14,905 nucleotides of DNA from positions 1 through 14,905 of the forward strand of contig CBDUBU010000075.1 in the NCBI GenBank assembly GCA_965365465.1, read 5' to 3'. The notes under the pieces were generated by a model that saw nothing but the letters and a program-made list of their open reading frames with translations, was not told the DNA's origin and did no database searches. The translations under genes were made by a program, and so were the position numbers. The stretch comes from CBDUBU01 sp965365465 (GTDB taxonomy: Bacteria; Bacteroidota; Rhodothermia; Rhodothermales; DASSAV01). Shown piece after piece: positions 11,243-14,905 of this stretch (within the stretch, counting starts at the first letter, position 1; each line of letters opens with the position of its first letter).

Positions 11243-12340
11243 ATGTTATTCCGCTATTCGGAATGGGATGAGGAGCGTCACGGGCAGGCGCAATCTACGT
11301 TTGAACGCCTTTTCGAGCTTTTCCAGCAGTTGCTTCAGCATACAGCCGGGGACGCTGCGGAAGCGCTCCGGTGGCTGACGCAACTCGATAACCGCTACGG
11401 CCTGACGGATGAAGGCATGAGTCTCAGCGACTTCATCGAGGAACTCAAAAAACGCGGATACCTCAGAGAAGACGCGCCGGGCGTCGTCCAGATCACGGCA
11501 AAAGCAGAGCGGACGCTCCGGCAGCGTTCGCTGGAAGAGATCTTTAGCCAGTTGCGCAAGGGCGGTCGCGGCGAGCATAAGACGCCTTTCGCAGGCGCAG
11601 GCGACGAGCGGCTGCCGGAAACGCGGGACTGGCGCTTCGGCGACGACGTACACCTGCTGGACGTGACCGGCACGCTGTCCAATGCTTACCGGCGAAGCGG
11701 CATTGATGACTGGTCGCTTGCGGAAGACGATTTCGTCGTGCATGAGACGGATCACCACGCGAGCATGGCAACGGTCCTTATGATTGACCTGTCGCACTCG
11801 ATGGTGCTCTATGGAGAAGATCGCATCACGCCTGCCCGCAAGACGGCAATGGCGCTTTCCGAGCTGATTATGACCCGGTATCCGAAAGATACACTGGACA
11901 TCGTCGCCTTTGGGAATGATGCGTGGGAGGTGGCTGTCAAGGATTTGCCGTACCTGCAAGTGGGGCCTTATTACACGAACACCCGTTCCGGATTGCAGCG
12001 CGCCCGCGATATCCTGCGCCGCCGCAAAAACCGCAACAAGCAGGTCTTTATGATCACCGACGGCAAACCGAGTTGCCATATCGAAAATGGGCGGATGTAC
12101 CGCAATGCGTTCGGACTGGACCGGCGCATCGTGAACAAGGTGCTGGATGAGGCGGTCATCTGCCGGCGGGAGCGCATTGCCATAACCACCTTCATGATTG
12201 CCCGTGATCCCTATCTGCAAAACTTTGTCCGGGAACTGACGGAAGCAAACCAGGGACGCGCCTATTATGCGAGCCTGGATGATCTTGGGGGGTTCATCTT
12301 TGAGGACTACGTCCGAAACCGGCGCAAGAGGGTGCGCTGA
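11243..12340 (+). CDS. von Willebrand factor A domain protein, MoxR/ChlI-partner type
   Basis: This 365-residue protein has no signal peptide or membrane segment and should be cytoplasmic. The first 120 or so residues are helical and charged. Then come TRDWRFGDD and the linker LLDVTGTLSNAYRR, characteristic of VWA proteins that work with AAA+ ATPases of the MoxR or magnesium-chelatase ChlI type. The VWA domain (about 175-350) has a complete metal-ion-dependent adhesion site: DLSHS (Asp182, Ser184, Ser186), TNT (Thr245 or Thr247) and ITDGKP (Asp273). Such pairs are thought to act as chaperone-like or metal-insertion machines, but the target here is unknown. No AAA+ gene lies on either side within the window, which is unusual for the group. 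The ATG at 11243 follows AGAGAAAG, a moderate ribosome site. The 124-bp gap before it shows no strong hairpin or promoter. Confidence 0.87.
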   Translation: MLFRYSEWDEERHGQAQSTFERLFELFQQLLQHTAGDAAEALRWLTQLDNRYGLTDEGMSLSDFIEELKKRGYLREDAPGVVQITAKAERTLRQRSLEEIFSQLRKGGRGEHKTPFAGAGDERLPETRDWRFGDDVHLLDVTGTLSNAYRRSGIDDWSLAEDDFVVHETDHHASMATVLMIDLSHSMVLYGEDRITPARKTAMALSELIMTRYPKDTLDIVAFGNDAWEVAVKDLPYLQVGPYYTNTRSGLQRARDILRRRKNRNKQVFMITDGKPSCHIENGRMYRNAFGLDRRIVNKVLDEAVICRRERIAITTFMIARDPYLQNFVRELTEANQGRAYYASLDDLGGFIFEDYVRNRRKRVR

Positions 12341-12350
12341 AACACAGAAC

Positions 12351-12400
12351 GGGTTTTTCCTGCGCTGCCCGTATGTCGGCAGGACCCCTTTTCTTTTTCT
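12351..12400 (+). terminator. Probable rho-independent terminator after the VWA gene
   Basis: GGGT-tttt-CCTGC (12351-12363) can pair with GCAGGACCC (12379-12387), giving nine pairs with a 4-nt bulge and a 15-nt loop. TTTTCTTTTTCT (12389-12400) follows. The pyrimidine tract is convincing, but the bulge weakens the stem. It starts 11 bp after the VWA stop and lies before rsmA. Confidence 0.5.
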
Positions 12401-12442
12401 ATCCGGCTCCGCGCGGGTATATCTACAGGAACACGGCTGCCA

Positions 12443-13234
12443 GTGGACGGACGCATCAAACCCAAAAAAAGTCTCGGCCAGAATTTCCTGGTCGATCCGA
12501 ACATTGCCCGGAAGATTGCCGGATCTCTCCGGGTCCCGGAGGGCGGGCACGTGGTTGAAATCGGGCCTGGACTCGGCGCGCTGACAGGCGAGCTGGTCGG
12601 GCGGTTTTCTCCCCTTACGGCCATAGAAGTGGATGCGCGTGCTGTGGCCCACTTGAAGGAAGCATATCCGGATCTGGACGTTCGGCAGCAGGACGTGCTT
12701 ACGGTAGATTGGGAGGCTCTTGCAGAAGAAAAAGGAAAACCGCTCTATGTAATCGGAAATCTTCCGTACTATCTGACGAGCCAGATCCTTTTTTCCCTGC
12801 TGGATGCGCGTCAGGTGATGGCGGAGGCCGTCATGATGATGCAACTCGAAGTGGGGCAGCGGCTCATCGCGGTTCCGGGGACGAAAGCCTATGGCATCCT
12901 GAGCGTTTCCACGCAGCTTCATACCCGACCGGAATTATTATTCAAGGTCTCTCGCAACGTTTTTTTTCCGAAACCAGATGTGACGAGCGCGGTTATTCGG
13001 CTAGTCTTTTCCTCCGAAAGCAAGGCCGCAGGAGTTCCGGGCGACCTGTTGCAGCAGGTTATCAGGACGGCCTTCAACCAGCGCCGTAAAACGCTCCGTA
13101 ACAGCCTGGGCTTCTGGACAAAAGAACAGGAAATGGCGCTTCCTCACGGGTGGGAGCGCTGCCGCGCAGAAGAGCTTGCGCCGGAGGACTACGCGGAACT
13201 GGCGCGTTTTTTTGCGAGCAGCAGGAAGGAGTAA
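12443..13234 (+). CDS. rsmA: 16S rRNA (adenine1518/1519-N6)-dimethyltransferase RsmA (KsgA)
   Basis: RsmA dimethylates two adjacent adenines in the 3' terminal hairpin of 16S rRNA using S-adenosylmethionine, a late step in small-subunit maturation; its loss gives kasugamycin resistance. The 263 residues show the family pattern. They begin with KPKKSLGQNFLVD, then the SAM-binding motif EIGPGLG (39-45), the acidic motif II within AIEVDARA, and the catalytic NLPY at 106-109 (GNLPYYLTSQI). The C-terminal part has VFFPKPDVTSAV and AFNQRRKTLRNSL, both hallmarks of the family. The start is a GTG at 12443, with a distant AGGA at 12427-12430. No better in-frame start exists close by, and the protein begins where relatives do. 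It lies 93 bp before mgtE, a neighbourhood I recall from Bacteroidota. MetH upstream supplies the methionine from which SAM is made, but a regulatory link is not implied. Confidence 0.97.
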   Translation: MDGRIKPKKSLGQNFLVDPNIARKIAGSLRVPEGGHVVEIGPGLGALTGELVGRFSPLTAIEVDARAVAHLKEAYPDLDVRQQDVLTVDWEALAEEKGKPLYVIGNLPYYLTSQILFSLLDARQVMAEAVMMMQLEVGQRLIAVPGTKAYGILSVSTQLHTRPELLFKVSRNVFFPKPDVTSAVIRLVFSSESKAAGVPGDLLQQVIRTAFNQRRKTLRNSLGFWTKEQEMALPHGWERCRAEELAPEDYAELARFFASSRKE

Positions 13235-13327
13235 CCTTCGGGGCTGCGCCGGGTTCAAGATGCAAGGAGGGCAGCGTCATCACGGTCCTCTTATACCACG
13301 CCACCTTCTTACGTTAATGCCAGAGGT

Positions 13328-14716
13328 ATGGCCGAGCCTATCGTAACAGAGAACCAGGACCGCCCCGGCATCGTGCTGGAGGTCGATCGCCAGCTCGTGG
13401 AGGACATCTCTGCGCTGCTGGACACGGATCAGCGCGGGATGGTGATGAACCTGATCGCCGATCTGTATCCGGCCGACCTTTCGCAGTTGCTGGAGCATCT
13501 GCCGTTCGACGAGGCGTACCGGCTGTTTCACTGGCTGCCTGTGGAAGAAGCGAGCGAAGTGCTGCCCGAACTGGAAAGCTCACTCAGGACGGCGCTGCTC
13601 GAAGAAACACGTCCTGCGCGTATCACGGCGCTGATCGATGAACTCGACACCGACGATGCTGCTGATGTGCTGGCCGAACTTCCGCACGCCATCGCGGAAC
13701 AGGTGCTGCCCCGTCTGGAAGATGCTGCAGACCTGCGCGAACTGCTGGCCTATGGAGAGGAAACGGCCGGCGGCATCATGGGTACGGAGTACGTCGCTGT
13801 GCCGGACGACAGTACGGTGGCCGAGGCAACGGAGGTCGTGCGCCAGAACGCTGAAGAAGTGGAGCACGTCTACGTGGTTTATGTGGTAGACGACAAGAAG
13901 CACCTGAAGGGGTTTGTTTCCCTGATGCGGTTGCTGCTGTCCCCTTCCGGGAGTCTCATCCGGGATATCATGGAGCCGGATGTCATTTCCGTGACGCCTG
14001 AAGTAGATCAGGAAGAGGCGGCGCGTGCGATGGAGCGCTATGACCTGGTTTCGCTGCCTGTCGTCGACAATCAGGGCGCGCTGCTGGGCATCATCACCAT
14101 CGACGATGTGGTGGACGTGATCCGGGACGAGGCGCAGGAAGACGTGCAGTTGATGCATGGCGTCTCCGGGGATGAAGACCCGCGCGATTCCGTGCTCAGA
14201 ATCAGCCGGGGGCGCCTGCCCTGGCTGCTGGTAGGTTTGTTCGGCGCCGGGCTTTCCGGCACGGTGATCAGCGTGTTTCAGGAAGGGCTGGCGCAGGCCA
14301 TTGTGCTCGCCGCCTTTATTCCCATCGTTACGGCAATGGGAGGCAACGCCGCCGTGCAGAGCGCCGCCATTGCCGTACAGGGGCTTACTTCGGGCGAGAT
14401 ATGGGTCGGGGATATGTTCAGGCGCATTTTCAAGGAACTGTCCGTAGCGCTCGTGAACGGGATGTCGCTGGCCCTCTTGATCAGCGCCTTCGTGCTGGTA
14501 ACCGGTATGGGAAACGCGGTGCGGCTGGCCCTCACCATCGGGCTTACCATGCTCTCGGTAATCATTCTGGCGACGACGAACGGCGCCCTCGTGCCCTTCA
14601 TACTCAAGCGAACCGGCGTCGATCCGGCCAGCGCCATGGGACCTTTCGTCACGACGCTCAACGATATCATAGGCCTTTCGGTCTATTTCGCAATCGCTTC
14701 TGTCGTTTATCTCTAG
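13328..14716 (+). CDS. mgtE: Magnesium transporter MgtE
   Basis: MgtE is a homodimeric inner-membrane Mg2+ channel whose cytoplasmic domains sense Mg2+ and close the pore. The 462 residues match the usual length of about 450. An acidic helical N-domain (about 20-130) contains DTDDAADVLAELP. Two CBS domains follow (about 148-265), with GGIMGTEYVAVP opening the first and MEPDVISVTPEVD and LLGIITIDDVVDVI in the second. Five hydrophobic segments occupy about 299-462, including VTAMGGNAAVQSAA between segments. The last segment is preceded by FVTTLNDIIGLSVYF, whose Asp446 corresponds to the pore Mg2+-binding Asp of Thermus MgtE. ATG 13328 is the only nearby in-frame start, although AGAGG sits only one base before it, too close for a normal ribosome site. 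The 93-bp leader is too short for an M-box riboswitch. The gene converges on the fucosidase fragment with 25 bp between stop codons. Confidence 0.96.
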   Translation: MAEPIVTENQDRPGIVLEVDRQLVEDISALLDTDQRGMVMNLIADLYPADLSQLLEHLPFDEAYRLFHWLPVEEASEVLPELESSLRTALLEETRPARITALIDELDTDDAADVLAELPHAIAEQVLPRLEDAADLRELLAYGEETAGGIMGTEYVAVPDDSTVAEATEVVRQNAEEVEHVYVVYVVDDKKHLKGFVSLMRLLLSPSGSLIRDIMEPDVISVTPEVDQEEAARAMERYDLVSLPVVDNQGALLGIITIDDVVDVIRDEAQEDVQLMHGVSGDEDPRDSVLRISRGRLPWLLVGLFGAGLSGTVISVFQEGLAQAIVLAAFIPIVTAMGGNAAVQSAAIAVQGLTSGEIWVGDMFRRIFKELSVALVNGMSLALLISAFVLVTGMGNAVRLALTIGLTMLSVIILATTNGALVPFILKRTGVDPASAMGPFVTTLNDIIGLSVYFAIASVVYL

Positions 14717-14741
14717 AGACCGAACGGCTGCGGAAGCCTGT

Positions 14742-14905
14742 CTATTTGATGGCGCTGACCTTGAAGGTATGGGCGTACAGGGAGGGCACTTCATCAACCG
14801 AAAGCACCGGCGCCTCGATATGCAGCTTTCCGCCCTGATTCTGCCACTTCAGCGGTTGCTCGTGGCCCAGCAAGGTCACTTTGGCGCCCGCCGCCGCTTC
14901 TACCG
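14742..14905 (-). CDS. Probable alpha-L-fucosidase (GH29), C-terminal end only
   Basis: Reading the minus strand from the window edge gives an open frame of 53 codons ending in TAG (complement of 14742-14744). The visible peptide includes GAKVTLLGHEQPLKW, then QNQGGKLHIEAP, then DEVPSLYAHTFKVSAIK at the C-terminus. A Gly-x-x-x-x-leucine strand, PLKW and a final alternating beta-strand resemble the C-terminal beta-sandwich tail of bacterial GH29 alpha-L-fucosidases, which release terminal fucose from glycans. The catalytic domain and the signal peptide lie outside the window, so activity cannot be judged. The reading frame and stop are clear; the family name rests on remembered similarity of a short tail and is moderately sure. 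Only a 4-bp hairpin (GGCT/AGCC at 14726-14738) lies between it and mgtE. Confidence 0.7.
   Translation of the reverse strand, partial: VEAAAGAKVTLLGHEQPLKWQNQGGKLHIEAPVLSVDEVPSLYAHTFKVSAIK

Noticed and set aside
11246..12922. Minus-strand open frame of 558 codons across the VWA gene, its terminator and part of rsmA
   Set aside because: It is antisense to two verified genes and crosses their gap, with no recognisable domain; it is a shadow frame.
13235..13327. M-box (Mg2+) riboswitch ahead of mgtE
   Set aside because: The gap is only 93 bp, shorter than the M-box plus expression platform, and the expected conserved helices are not visible.
13580..14797. Minus-strand open frame of 405 codons opposite mgtE
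   Set aside because: It is antisense to MgtE and overlaps the fucosidase tail in a different frame. Its His/Arg/Gln/Gly-rich translation is typical of a shadow.

Overview
The window is about 14.9 kb of GC-rich (by eye somewhat above 55%) bacterial chromosome carrying ordinary core genes. Eight genes run left to right, and one gene fragment enters from the right end on the opposite strand. Few start codons have a good Shine-Dalgarno sequence, SecA keeps its C-terminal zinc motif, and an rsmA-mgtE pair is present. Together with a GH29-type fucosidase tail, this is compatible with a member of the Bacteroidota/Rhodothermota group, for example a marine Rhodothermales. That placement is inference from gene content and style, not from a search.

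Layout: (1) 2-1480, the C-terminal half of the preprotein translocase ATPase SecA; (2) 1666-3387, the DNA repair SMC-like ATPase RecN; (3) 3526-4947, a phosphoglucomutase/phosphomannomutase-family enzyme; (4) 5043-5813, an alpha/beta hydrolase of the YbfF/ABHD11 type; (5) 6001-9717, complete cobalamin-dependent methionine synthase MetH, followed by the clearest rho-independent terminator in the window; (6) 9880-11118, an exported tetratricopeptide-type protein of unknown role; (7) 11243-12340, a von Willebrand factor A protein of the kind usually paired with a MoxR/ChlI-like AAA+ ATPase, with no such partner here; (8) 12443-13234, 16S rRNA dimethyladenosine transferase RsmA (KsgA); (9) 13328-14716, magnesium channel MgtE; (10) 14742-14905 on the minus strand, the last 53 residues of a probable alpha-L-fucosidase, convergent with mgtE.

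The genes do not form an obvious pathway. They cover protein export, repair, sugar phosphate interconversion, one-carbon metabolism, ribosome maturation and Mg2+ homeostasis. Although all eight full or partial forward genes point the same way, every gap between them is about 90-190 bp and several gaps hold hairpins. Most therefore look like separate transcription units rather than one operon. No gap reaches 300 bp. I saw no tRNA, rRNA, CRISPR, insertion sequence, phage or defence genes.

I did not find a clearly new biological system. The points most worth a second look are the orphan VWA protein beside a secreted TPR protein, the structured 187-bp metH leader, a tandem-hairpin element seen in two different gaps, and the leader of mgtE with a misplaced Shine-Dalgarno sequence and an overlapping small ORF.
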